Source: JAYZAP01 sp964645285 (GTDB lineage Bacteria > Pseudomonadota > Alphaproteobacteria > JAAXGF01). From it: a stretch of DNA of 32,802 nucleotides. Where the stretch lies: the NCBI GenBank assembly GCA_964645285.1, contig CAZYDR010000037.1, positions 1-32,802 of the forward strand. The letters are read 5' to 3'. The position numbers and the translations under genes are program-made. Shown here one piece after another: positions 26,200-32,802 of the stretch. Under the pieces are notes generated by a model. It made no database searches, had not been told where the DNA came from, and saw only the letters and a list, made by a program, of their open reading frames with translations. Each line of letters starts with the position of its first letter. Position 1 is the first letter of the stretch.

Positions 26200-27072
26200 T
26201 TAGTTGGCGTCGGCCGCGGCGTCGGCCAAGGCATCCTTGCCAATGCGTCCCAATTCGGCGAGGGCGCCGGTATATTCCAGCGCCCCTACAGCCCTGGTGG
26301 CTGCCGCGGCGCGGAAAAACTCTTCCACATTGTCAGCGGCGCCACGAATCATCTGGTACTGGCCGACATAAAAGTAGGCTTGGCACTGTCGCATGTCATC
26401 GCCCTGTTCAAACGCCTTGTGGCCGATATCCGCGACCACATCGGGACCGATCATGCCGAGAAATATGGCAACCACCGGGCCGGACCACTGGTTGAGATCG
26501 AAATTTTGCGCGTACCACGCCAGTACTTCGCTGTTCTCCCGGCCGTTGCGGGCCTGAGCAACGTGCAGCCACAAAGTATTTTGCGGGTCGCCCGGATTGC
26601 GCTGCAAGGCGGCGTCAAGATCGGGCGCGGCAGCGGAAAAATTACCGCCGCAAAAATGCGGGACACCACGATTGCGCCGCAAACTGGCATCGTCGGGCAT
26701 TATTTCGATGGCGGCGTCGAAGTCCTCAATGGCCAGCTTGTGCTCGCCCATCTCGAAATAGGTGACGCCCCGGCTATTGAAAGCACGAACAAAATCGGGG
26801 CGTAACACGACGGCGGAATCGAATTCCCTGATGGCCTGCTCGTAGTCGCCCTTGCGTTTATATTCCAGGCCCCGGTTGTAATAGGTGGCGGCGAGTTGGT
26901 GCTGCGACAGATCACCGGAGTAGATCGCCCGCACACAGTAGTTAATGGCCACATCCGGATTGTTTCTGGTGGTGGCGCATTGTTGACCGTCAGCGATGCT
27001 GTCGGCATGAGCCATGCCGCCGACGCCGGCGACACAGGAAATCACAGCGAATATGCATGCAAGCCGGTTCAT
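26200..27072 (-). CDS. Exported TPR-repeat protein (NlpI-like)
   Basis: Starting at ATG 27072, the 290-residue product begins with a signal peptide (RLACIFAVISCVAGVGGMAHA, cleavage before DSIAD). There are at least three tetratricopeptide repeats: TYYNRGLEYKRKGDYEQAIREFDSAV, AFNSRGVTYFEMGEHKLAIEDFDAAI and LRRNRGVPHFCGGNFSAAAPDLDAAL. The C-terminal half has a YAQNFDLNQWSGPVVAIFLG segment and the FYVGQYQMIRGAADNVEEFFRAA helix pair typical of NlpI-like proteins. It has no lipobox cysteine, so it is probably periplasmic rather than lipidated. A scaffold role is likely; partners are unknown. An in-frame ATG at 27114 is rejected because it precedes the signal peptide. Confidence 0.85.
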   Translation of the reverse strand: MNRLACIFAVISCVAGVGGMAHADSIADGQQCATTRNNPDVAINYCVRAIYSGDLSQHQLAATYYNRGLEYKRKGDYEQAIREFDSAVVLRPDFVRAFNSRGVTYFEMGEHKLAIEDFDAAIEIMPDDASLRRNRGVPHFCGGNFSAAAPDLDAALQRNPGDPQNTLWLHVAQARNGRENSEVLAWYAQNFDLNQWSGPVVAIFLGMIGPDVVADIGHKAFEQGDDMRQCQAYFYVGQYQMIRGAADNVEEFFRAAAATRAVGALEYTGALAELGRIGKDALADAAADAN

Positions 27073-27113
27073 GTCGGCTCCCAGTCTAGCACAGGACCTC
27101 GCCCAATCCGGCA

Positions 27114-27341
27114 TCAGCCCCCTTCAAGAGGTGGGAAAAACTTGATGCTGTCGCCCTCAATCAATCGACGGGCCGCGCGGTCACCCGGCACAATCTGCTG
27201 ACCATTGATCATGGACATATAGGTTTCCACATTGCGCAGGCCAAGAACGTCGATCAGGCTATCGGCGGTGGCGTCGTCGTCAACCTCCATGGCGACTGCG
27301 CCATCACGTCCCATAGCGATGAGTTCGACCATGACTCTCAT
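27114..27341 (-). CDS. MoaD/ThiS-like small sulfur-carrier protein
   Basis: The product is 75 residues from ATG 27341 (MRVMVELIAMGRDG). The beta-grasp pattern ends in FFPPLEGG, and the C-terminal Gly-Gly is the site that would be adenylated and thiocarboxylated. Seventeen bp separate it from the aldehyde:ferredoxin oxidoreductase stop. Such a MoaD-like gene beside an AOR gene usually supplies dithiolene sulfur for the tungsto-bispterin cofactor, so a dedicated cofactor role is inferred. The middle (NVETYMSMINGQQIVPGDRAARRLIEGD) fits the ThiS/MoaD fold. Confidence 0.82.
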   Translation of the reverse strand: MRVMVELIAMGRDGAVAMEVDDDATADSLIDVLGLRNVETYMSMINGQQIVPGDRAARRLIEGDSIKFFPPLEGG

Positions 27342-27358
27342 GTCCCGCGCTTCCGTTA

Positions 27359-29188
27359 TCAGGCGATGCCGAGGCGCCGCAGGGTTTGCAGGGTCGGCAC
27401 GCCGTCCTCGTCCCATCCTCGAAGTTGATAGTACTCGGGCAACAAATCGGCAAGCGGTGCGACCTTGCCTTGCTGCGGACCGCTCGGCGCCGGTGTCTTC
27501 AACATGCGGTCGGGCAGCGTGTCATCGGCCTTGGTCAACCCGGCGTCAAGGTTGAAACGCCGTTCCAGGTTCCAGATACGCTCGCCGGTCTCGCGCAGGC
27601 GTTCGGCGGTCCAGCCGCCACCGCAGGCGCCTTCCAGATGGGCCGCCACGTCGTCAAGGTCGAGCACACCGCCGACGAAGGCGCAAATACCCGACGAGTC
27701 GAGCGTCGACGCCCGTTCGTCCTGGGTCGACCTCACCGCCTCGGCCTTGCCTTCGAGTTCCTGTGTGGAAAAATCGGTGGCGAAAGGAGAGGCGCGCAGA
27801 TGGCAGGCGCCCCGGTTCGACGTGGCGAACGCCAACGCCATACCGGGCATGGCACGGGCGTCATAGCCAGGGAACTCCTGGCCTTTGACGCCCATGAAAA
27901 ACTCGGGATGGCCGTACTTCTCGCACAACCGCCGGGCGCCGAGGGCGAGTTCCTTGCCAAAGCCCTCGACCCGCCCAGCCAGGGGCGTCATCTCGGTCAA
28001 GACTTCGACCGAACCGAATGTCAGAGCAATGCCGCCGGTGTCGTCGTCGGTCACCGCGCCGGCTTCGTAGAGTTCCATGGCCGCCGCCAGGGTGGCGCCA
28101 AAGGAGATGGTATCCATGCCGTCTTCGTTACAGACGAAGTTGGCGAAGGTCACCGCATCAAGATCATCGACGCCGACCATGGCGCCCAGAGCATAGACGT
28201 TCTCGAACTCAAGGCCGCCGGAGGCGTGCTGATACTGGGGCTTGCCGGCAACGGAGAAATGGGTGGGATCGATAGTCGAGACCCGGCCGCAGGCGATGGT
28301 GCAGGCGAAGCAGGCCTTGGTCGAAACCAGATTGGGACGGCCATCGCTTTTCCGCGGCACCTTGACCGCGGCGGCGTTGATTTTGCTTACACCGTCAAAC
28401 TGGACCGCCTGATTGTTGCGGGTCGGCAAGCCGCCGAAGCTCTGCATGACGTCGAGCATGGCATGGGTGCCGATAGCACCCAGGCGCTGACGGTTGGGAT
28501 GGGGGTCTAACTTGGCCCGGCCGGCCTTGACCGCCGCCATGAAAGCCTCGGGATCATGGGCCGAGACGCCTGCCGAGCCACGTACGGCGACGGCCTTGAG
28601 TTTCTTCGAACCCATTACCGCGCCGACGCCGGAACGCCCGGCGGCACGGTCGAGATCGTTCATGACACAGGCATAGCGGGCCATGGCCTCGCCGGCGCGG
28701 CCGATCGAGGCGACGCGTACATCGGGAAGACCGTGGCGGGCAATGATGGCCGGCTCCGCATCCCACACGGATTGGCCCCACAAGTCGTCAGCCGGCAGCA
28801 ATTCCGCTTGGTCGTTGTCGATGAAAAGATAGACCGGCGTCGCCGCCCGGCCCTCCAGGATGATCATGTCCCAGCCGGCGGTCTTGAGCTCACCGCCGAA
28901 CTTGCCGCCTGAATTGGAACAGGCGATGGCGTCGGTGAGCGCCCCCTTGGTCACAACCGAATAGCGGCCACCGGTGGGGGTCATGGTGCCGGTCAGCGGG
29001 CCGGTGGCGAATATCAGTTTGTTGCCCGGCGCCAGAGCATCGACCTTGGGGTCGATCTCTTCTGTCAGGTACTTAGTCGCCAGCCCGCGCTGGCCGAGAT
29101 ATTGCTCGGCCCATTCGCGGTTCAACGGCTCGTTTACACAAGTGCCAGCACCAAGGTCGACACGCAGGAGTTTACCCGCCCAACCCAT
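27359..29188 (-). CDS. Aldehyde:ferredoxin oxidoreductase family enzyme (tungsten type)
   Basis: The product is 609 residues, the usual length (about 600-620). The N-terminal AOR domain binds two pterins (GWAGKLLRVDL, GPLTGTMTPTGGRYSVVTKG, CSNSGGKFGGELK, GWDMIILEG). The [4Fe-4S] ligands are Cys293, Cys296 and Cys300 (CFACTIAC) with Cys502 (SSGICAF). The family oxidises aldehydes, or reduces acids, with ferredoxin at a W-bispterin site. The GRAGEAMARYACVMND and GRSGVGAVMGSKKLKA motifs are typical. Aldehyde substrate is unknown; the members are mainly from anaerobes, but related proteins occur in aerobic proteobacteria. A sulfur-carrier gene follows directly. No dedicated ferredoxin or electron-transfer subunit is seen. 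Confidence 0.92.
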   Translation of the reverse strand: MGWAGKLLRVDLGAGTCVNEPLNREWAEQYLGQRGLATKYLTEEIDPKVDALAPGNKLIFATGPLTGTMTPTGGRYSVVTKGALTDAIACSNSGGKFGGELKTAGWDMIILEGRAATPVYLFIDNDQAELLPADDLWGQSVWDAEPAIIARHGLPDVRVASIGRAGEAMARYACVMNDLDRAAGRSGVGAVMGSKKLKAVAVRGSAGVSAHDPEAFMAAVKAGRAKLDPHPNRQRLGAIGTHAMLDVMQSFGGLPTRNNQAVQFDGVSKINAAAVKVPRKSDGRPNLVSTKACFACTIACGRVSTIDPTHFSVAGKPQYQHASGGLEFENVYALGAMVGVDDLDAVTFANFVCNEDGMDTISFGATLAAAMELYEAGAVTDDDTGGIALTFGSVEVLTEMTPLAGRVEGFGKELALGARRLCEKYGHPEFFMGVKGQEFPGYDARAMPGMALAFATSNRGACHLRASPFATDFSTQELEGKAEAVRSTQDERASTLDSSGICAFVGGVLDLDDVAAHLEGACGGGWTAERLRETGERIWNLERRFNLDAGLTKADDTLPDRMLKTPAPSGPQQGKVAPLADLLPEYYQLRGWDEDGVPTLQTLRRLGIA

Positions 29189-29684
29189 TTACCTACTCCA
29201 ATTCCGGTTGCAGTCATTCGGTTCGAGACTTTTGCGTCCCGGACCGGCAGTGTCAACCGTGAGAAGCGGAATTGGCGCCGAAATCATGGTTGCGCCCCAT
29301 TACCCACGTCCATACCTGATTGCGAGTGATGAGGCGCGGGTGGCCGCCAAGGCCCTGAGGAGGAAATGCGTATCCGTATTCGCCACCCCGCCTTACACCA
29401 GTCACCAGGGAATGTGCGGTGACACAGTGAACAGTGCAACGATTGCTCACCAGGCTGGCAACCGGTGAGCGGCGCCGTTGAAGGCGCCTTCAGATGGATA
29501 CGCAACCTTGGCGGCCAACCCGTCCACTTTTAGTTCTAGCAGGCGCCTCTTAAAGGCCGTTGTCGTTTGTGTGAACATGGTGTGAAAGCTTGTTAAACCG
29601 CTTCACGCGCCCTATTTCCAAATTAATAGGTTTTAAGGCTCAACTTTAGGGAGCTATGGCTAAGGGAAAGGGGGCTCAGGAACC
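29189..29684. other. 496-bp gene-free region between the oxidoreductase and receiver genes
   Basis: No frame on either strand looks like a real protein longer than the 10-codon leader near its right end. A 9-bp inverted pair, CCAATTCCG (29198-29206) and CGGAATTGG (29267-29275), lies just upstream of the oxidoreductase start. Two tandem hairpins are at 29445-29488. Near the right end CCTATT/AATAGG flanks a small AT-rich loop, and GTGAAAGC..GCTTCAC is an imperfect inverted repeat before it. A candidate promoter TTGTTA-17-TATTTC falls in this AT-richer stretch (29590s-29620), upstream of the receiver gene. Both promoters for the divergent genes must lie here; neither is clear. Confidence 0.6.
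29445..29488. other. Two tandem hairpins in the gene-free region
   Basis: GCTCACC (29445-29451) pairs with GGTGAGC (29464-29470). Immediately after, GGCGCC (29471-29476) pairs with GGCGCC (29483-29488) around GTTGAA, and GAAGGCGCCTTC nearby is a perfect 12-bp palindrome. No T tract follows in either direction. They may be part of a transcript leader or a protein-binding site; no riboswitch class was recognised. Confidence 0.4.
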
Positions 29685-29688
29685 ATGA
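29656..29688 (+). CDS. Ten-codon leader ORF coupled to the receiver gene
   Basis: ATG 29656 follows TTTAGGGAG, a good ribosome site, and encodes MAKGKGAQEP. Its TGA (29686-29688) overlaps the ATG of the receiver protein as ATGA. A GGCTCA/TGAGCC hairpin (29673-29678 with 29686-29691) holds the receiver start codon and its AGGA ribosome site in and near the loop. Translating the leader would melt this hairpin, so it could switch on the downstream gene. The peptide is not a known attenuator. Chance occurrence is possible, but the overlap, ribosome site and hairpin together are suggestive. Confidence 0.35.
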   Translation: MAKGKGAQEP

Positions 29689-30941
29689 GCCAACACCTGC
29701 TTATCGTCGAAGACGACGAATTTGTTTTATCGATGTTGGGTGCCCATCTTCAGGATCGCGGCTTCAAGGTAAGTCTCGCGTCAAGCGGGCGCGAAATGTT
29801 GGCCATACTCGACAAAGATCAGGTTTACCTGATCCTGCTTGATCTCAGTCTTCCCGATGAAGATGGGCTCGCATTGCTGCGTCGGGTTGCCGAGCACGGC
29901 TATGTTGCCATGACCCTCGATCTCATCCTTCCGGACCAGGACGGCATTGCGCTGATTTATGAGCTTCGCCAATCACCGGATACGGCGAACCCGCCCATAA
30001 TTATTGTCTCGGTCAAAGCAAACCGAGGCGCCGAACAACTCAACGGCGATGCCTTTCTCGTCGTCGATTGGATGGAAAAACTCATCGATCAGACGCACCT
30101 CGGTGAAAACCTGCAACGAGCCATGGACAGAATCGCGCCGGGCAAAGCGCGCATCCTCCACGTCGAGGACGACAGTGATATCGTCAAGATTGTCTCCATG
30201 ATCATTGGCGACGATGCCTTGGTTGTCGTCGCGCGGAACCTCGAAGAAGCGCGATCACTGTTGGCCCGGGAAACCTTCGACCTGGTGATTCTCGATCTGA
30301 TCCTGCCGGACGGAACGGGCGAGGCGCTACTGCCCTTATTCAATCTACCGGGCCAACCGGCTACTCCCGTCATCATCTTTTCCGTCAATGAGATGAACCA
30401 GCAACTGGCCGAGCGCGTTAACACCTCCCTGGTAAAAGCAAAAACCGCCAACGAGTTTCTTGCGGCCACGATCAGATCGCACATATCAGGCTGTGTGCCG
30501 GGGCATCAGAACAGGCGCGACACCAGGGCTGACTGTCAACTAGGAGATAACGCCGGGCCGAACCTGAATCGCATTCTCTACGTCGAGGACGAGCCCGACA
30601 TTCAAACCATTGCCCAGATCGCCCTCGAATCCGTTGGCGGGTTTAACGTTGAGGTTTGCAATTCAGGCGCCGAAGCCATGGACAAGGCCGCGAATTTTGC
30701 ACCCGATCTCGTCTTGCTTGACGTTATGATGCCCGACATGGATGGTCCAGCGACGCTTGACGCCTTGCGCGGGCTGCCGACAACCACAAATACGCTTGTT
30801 ATTTTCATGACCGCAAAAGCCCAACCACAGGAAATTCAGCGATTTCGCAGCCTCGGGACTCTTGATGTCATCACCAAGCCATTCGACCCGATGACCTTGT
30901 CCGAACAGGTTCTTACCATTTGGGCGAAACATCATGACTGA
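29685..30941 (+). CDS. Multi-receiver phosphorelay protein with a chimeric first receiver
   Basis: The product is 418 residues. The first ~65 residues are the N-terminal half of an ordinary response-regulator receiver (LLIVEDDEFVL, phosphoacceptor Asp53 in LLDLSLPDEDG). From about residue 69 the sequence becomes the C-terminal half of another receiver (YVAMTLDLILPDQDG with Asp79, IIIVSVKA, VVDWMEKLID). Two phosphoacceptor-type aspartates thus lie only 26 residues apart. A second receiver spans ~156-275 (RILHVEDDSDIV, Asp204, K in TSLVKAKT) and a third ~296-418 (RILYVEDEPDIQ, LLDVMMPDMDG, VITKPFD). No output domain or histidine kinase is present. The chimeric part looks like the C-terminal receivers of hybrid kinases joined to a regulator start. 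It overlaps the next gene by 8 bp. Confidence 0.88.
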   Translation: MSQHLLIVEDDEFVLSMLGAHLQDRGFKVSLASSGREMLAILDKDQVYLILLDLSLPDEDGLALLRRVAEHGYVAMTLDLILPDQDGIALIYELRQSPDTANPPIIIVSVKANRGAEQLNGDAFLVVDWMEKLIDQTHLGENLQRAMDRIAPGKARILHVEDDSDIVKIVSMIIGDDALVVVARNLEEARSLLARETFDLVILDLILPDGTGEALLPLFNLPGQPATPVIIFSVNEMNQQLAERVNTSLVKAKTANEFLAATIRSHISGCVPGHQNRRDTRADCQLGDNAGPNLNRILYVEDEPDIQTIAQIALESVGGFNVEVCNSGAEAMDKAANFAPDLVLLDVMMPDMDGPATLDALRGLPTTTNTLVIFMTAKAQPQEIQRFRSLGTLDVITKPFDPMTLSEQVLTIWAKHHD

Positions 30942-32604
30942 CGCCGGGGGCGACCTGCAGCTTCATCTTGAGGCGTTGTGCCAACGATACAGCACAGAGA
31001 TGCCGGTTCGGGTCGAGCACCTCCGGGGCCTATGGGGAGCGGTACGCGCCAACCCGGCGAATGACGCCGACTTCAAGGAATTTCACCGGATTGCCCATAA
31101 CCTTGCCGGGTCTGGCGCAACTTTCGGTTTCTCGGCACTAAGTAATTCGGCTATCACACTCGACACTTTTCTTCAGCCCATATTGGAGACCCATACCGCG
31201 CCGACCAACGACCAGTGTGACCACATCGAATCGCTGCTCAAGCAGATTGAACAGGCGATGAGCCAGCGCGACGACTCTCCAACACTCACCCATAGACCAG
31301 TGAAGCGCGACACCGGCGACGACGGCGGCACATTGATCTTCCTGGTCGACGACGACGTCGAGCAAGCCCAGAGCATGGCCACCGAAATCGCTCATTTCGG
31401 GTATAGCGTGAAAACTTTTGGCGATCTCTTTGCCCTCGACGACGCAGTGAACGAACAACGCCCCGCGGCAATTGTCATGGATATGATATTTCGCGAGGGC
31501 CGCCTGGCCGGCGCCGAGACAGTCGCCCAGTTGCGGCGACAGGCCGGCGGCGAAATTCCCGTCGTATTCACATCCGTCAGAACCGACTTCGAAGCCCGCC
31601 TCAACGCGGTTCAAGCCGGCGCGGACGCCTATTTCACCAAACCCATTGAAATCGGCGAGTTGGTCGACCGGCTCGCCCTGTTGACCGGGCGCACCTCGCC
31701 CGAACCCTATCGCGTATTAGTGATCGAAGACGATCCAACCATGGCCGATTACTATCGTTCGGTGTTGGAACAGGCCGGTATGACGTCCGAGACATTGAGC
31801 AATCCCATGAAGGTCATGGAACGCATTGTCGAATTCTCGCCCGATCTCATCATGACGGACCTCTATATGCCGGGTTGCTCGGGATTCGACCTGGCTCGAG
31901 TCATCCGCCAGCAAAATGCCTATGCCGCGTTGCCGATCGTTTTTCTGTCATCGGAGAGGCGGGAGGATCGACAGCTTTCCGCCATGAGTCTGGGCGGAGC
32001 TGCATTTTTGACCAAGCCGGTTGGCACCGAACAACTGGTCGCCTCGGTTACCAGCCGGGCCGAACGCTCTCGCACCCTGCGCTCGCTAATGATGCGCGAC
32101 GGCTTCACCGGTCTGCTCAACCACTCCCACATCAAAGAGCAGTTGGCCATCGAAGTTGATCGTGCCCGGCGAACCGGCACGTACCTTGCCTTCGCTATGC
32201 TTGATATCGACCACTTCAAATCAGTCAATGACACCTTTGGTCATCCCACCGGCGACAGAGTGCTCAAAAGCCTGGCGCAGATGCTGACCCGGCGGCTGCG
32301 CAAGACAGACGTCGTTGGGCGGTACGGTGGTGAAGAGTTCGCCATAATTCTGGCCAATACTACGGGCGAGCGGGCGCATGCCATTATCGACGATATTCGC
32401 GCGCGTTTTTCGAGAGTCCGCCACCGCCACGAGGAAGACGTGTTCACGGTTACATTTAGCGGTGGTGTCGCCGAGTTTCCCCGCTTCACGACTGATGAAT
32501 CACTCAGCAATACGGCCGACGCAGCTCTCTATGAAGCCAAGAATGGCGGCCGCGACAGAATGGTTCTGGCAGGCGCCCGCAAAACGCCGGAAAATGGGGC
32601 CTGA
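30934..32604 (+). CDS. Hpt-REC-REC-GGDEF diguanylate cyclase
   Basis: The product is 556 residues. The histidine-phosphotransfer domain (~1-110) has His55 in FHRIAHNLAGSG. The first receiver (~128-250) has FLVDDDVEQ, Asp in IVMDMIFREG and Lys in YFTKPIE. The second (~265-385) has LVIEDDPTMADY, MTDLYMPGCSG and FLTKPVG. The GGDEF domain (~385-545) has LDIDHFKSVNDTFGHPTGD, active-site GGEEF and the RxxD inhibitory site (RKTD) five residues before it, so a catalytically competent c-di-GMP synthase with product inhibition is expected. The ATG lies inside the upstream gene, so the two form one operon: the upstream receivers and this Hpt likely relay phosphate to control c-di-GMP. Confidence 0.93.
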   Translation: MTDAGGDLQLHLEALCQRYSTEMPVRVEHLRGLWGAVRANPANDADFKEFHRIAHNLAGSGATFGFSALSNSAITLDTFLQPILETHTAPTNDQCDHIESLLKQIEQAMSQRDDSPTLTHRPVKRDTGDDGGTLIFLVDDDVEQAQSMATEIAHFGYSVKTFGDLFALDDAVNEQRPAAIVMDMIFREGRLAGAETVAQLRRQAGGEIPVVFTSVRTDFEARLNAVQAGADAYFTKPIEIGELVDRLALLTGRTSPEPYRVLVIEDDPTMADYYRSVLEQAGMTSETLSNPMKVMERIVEFSPDLIMTDLYMPGCSGFDLARVIRQQNAYAALPIVFLSSERREDRQLSAMSLGGAAFLTKPVGTEQLVASVTSRAERSRTLRSLMMRDGFTGLLNHSHIKEQLAIEVDRARRTGTYLAFAMLDIDHFKSVNDTFGHPTGDRVLKSLAQMLTRRLRKTDVVGRYGGEEFAIILANTTGERAHAIIDDIRARFSRVRHRHEEDVFTVTFSGGVAEFPRFTTDESLSNTADAALYEAKNGGRDRMVLAGARKTPENGA

Positions 32605-32707
32605 ACCGCTAGCGAACGACCCTAGGACGCCCTAAGAGACATTGAGACAACCTATATTTTCGGCACTGTCAGGACTCTTGACGGATGAACTGGAATGCCA
32701 GGGAATT

Positions 32708-32800
32708 CTACGACGTGATGTCGCGACGCGGCCTGATTGGCCGGCAAGCCGTCTCGACACTGTCACCAGATGCCAGACTGAGTTCAATCTGGCGCAGCAA
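32708..32800 (-). pseudogene. Decayed IS3-family OrfA transposase fragment
   Basis: On the minus strand the frame from 32800 reads LLRQIELSLASGDSVETACR, followed by PIRPRRDITS and a TAG at 32708-32710. The first 20 residues match the helix-turn-helix start of IS3-type OrfA proteins (pattern LLRQIE-x-x-x-A-x-G-K/D-x-x-x-x-ACR, then a TYYRW-like motif). The TYY-W motif has decayed to TS-stop-N. No intact transposase is visible and the right part lies outside the window. The piece is only 31 codons, so this is a tentative call. Confidence 0.5.
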
Positions 32801-32802
32801 AT

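Noticed and set aside
27386..28510. 374-codon open frame antisense to the aldehyde oxidoreductase gene
   Set aside because: Shadow of a well-supported gene; no domain signature.
29623..29636. TTAA-TTAA pair resembling a CtrA box upstream of the receiver gene
   Set aside because: The spacing is six bases, not the seven required for a full CtrA site.
32685..32802. Open frame on the plus strand from ATG 32685 running off the window
   Set aside because: It has no ribosome site or recognisable motif, and the opposite strand here matches an IS3 OrfA fragment, so the plus frame looks like a shadow.

Overview
The window reads as a GC-rich alphaproteobacterial chromosome, most likely a Rhodospirillales-like environmental lineage. 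The best pointers are a circularly permuted (two-piece) tmRNA gene beside an alpha-type SspB adaptor, small alphaproteobacterial families (DUF4169, DUF1289, an RHH_4-like protein, DUF2336), a truncated HAMP-type chemoreceptor and hybrid-kinase-style receiver proteins. No tRNA, rRNA or CRISPR array was seen.

Layout. Positions 3-4433 hold a co-directional envelope redox set: the 3' end of an unidentified protein, an outer-membrane beta-barrel, an OmpA-type lipoprotein-like protein with an extra C-terminal domain, and a membrane-anchored FAD/NAD(P)H/[2Fe-2S] reductase. Positions 4521-8096 hold hflC-hflK diverging from mrp. Each arm is closed, just past its stop codon, by one copy of a ~113-bp repeat built of three hairpins whose stems differ between copies by paired changes. 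Positions 8135-8966 hold ssrA (tag ANDNDHMALAA) followed by sspB, which together tag and deliver stalled translation products to ClpXP. Positions 9002-13418 hold small regulators (TfoX-N and ribbon-helix-helix), a large AsmA-family protein and DUF4169. Positions 13419-15558 hold pdxJ and a GlcD/Dld-type flavin dehydrogenase. Positions 15685-21186 form one run: thioesterase, CLC channel, UvrD/PcrA helicase and prmA, ending in a bidirectional terminator.

Positions 21225-25847 are eroded. They contain a chemoreceptor without its sensor half, a DUF2336 gene and a DUF7676-like gene that each carry a frameshift with apparent loss of some 8-10 codons, and intact DUF6166, methionine-synthesis (bmt-like) and DUF1289 genes. 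Positions 25856-29188 (minus strand) hold a tungsten-type aldehyde:ferredoxin oxidoreductase, a ThiS/MoaD-like protein, a TPR protein and BolA. A 496-bp gene-free stretch follows, containing hairpins and a 10-codon leader ORF. Positions 29685-32604 encode a phosphorelay pair: a multi-receiver protein whose first receiver is a chimera of two receivers, and an Hpt-REC-REC-GGDEF diguanylate cyclase. The last 100 bp carry a decayed IS3-type transposase OrfA fragment on the minus strand.

The most unusual signals are the covarying three-hairpin repeat pair, the cluster of deletion-like lesions at 22-30 kb, the chimeric receiver with its leader ORF, and the envelope redox cluster at the left edge. 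Family assignments come from recognised motifs read by eye; no database search was run.
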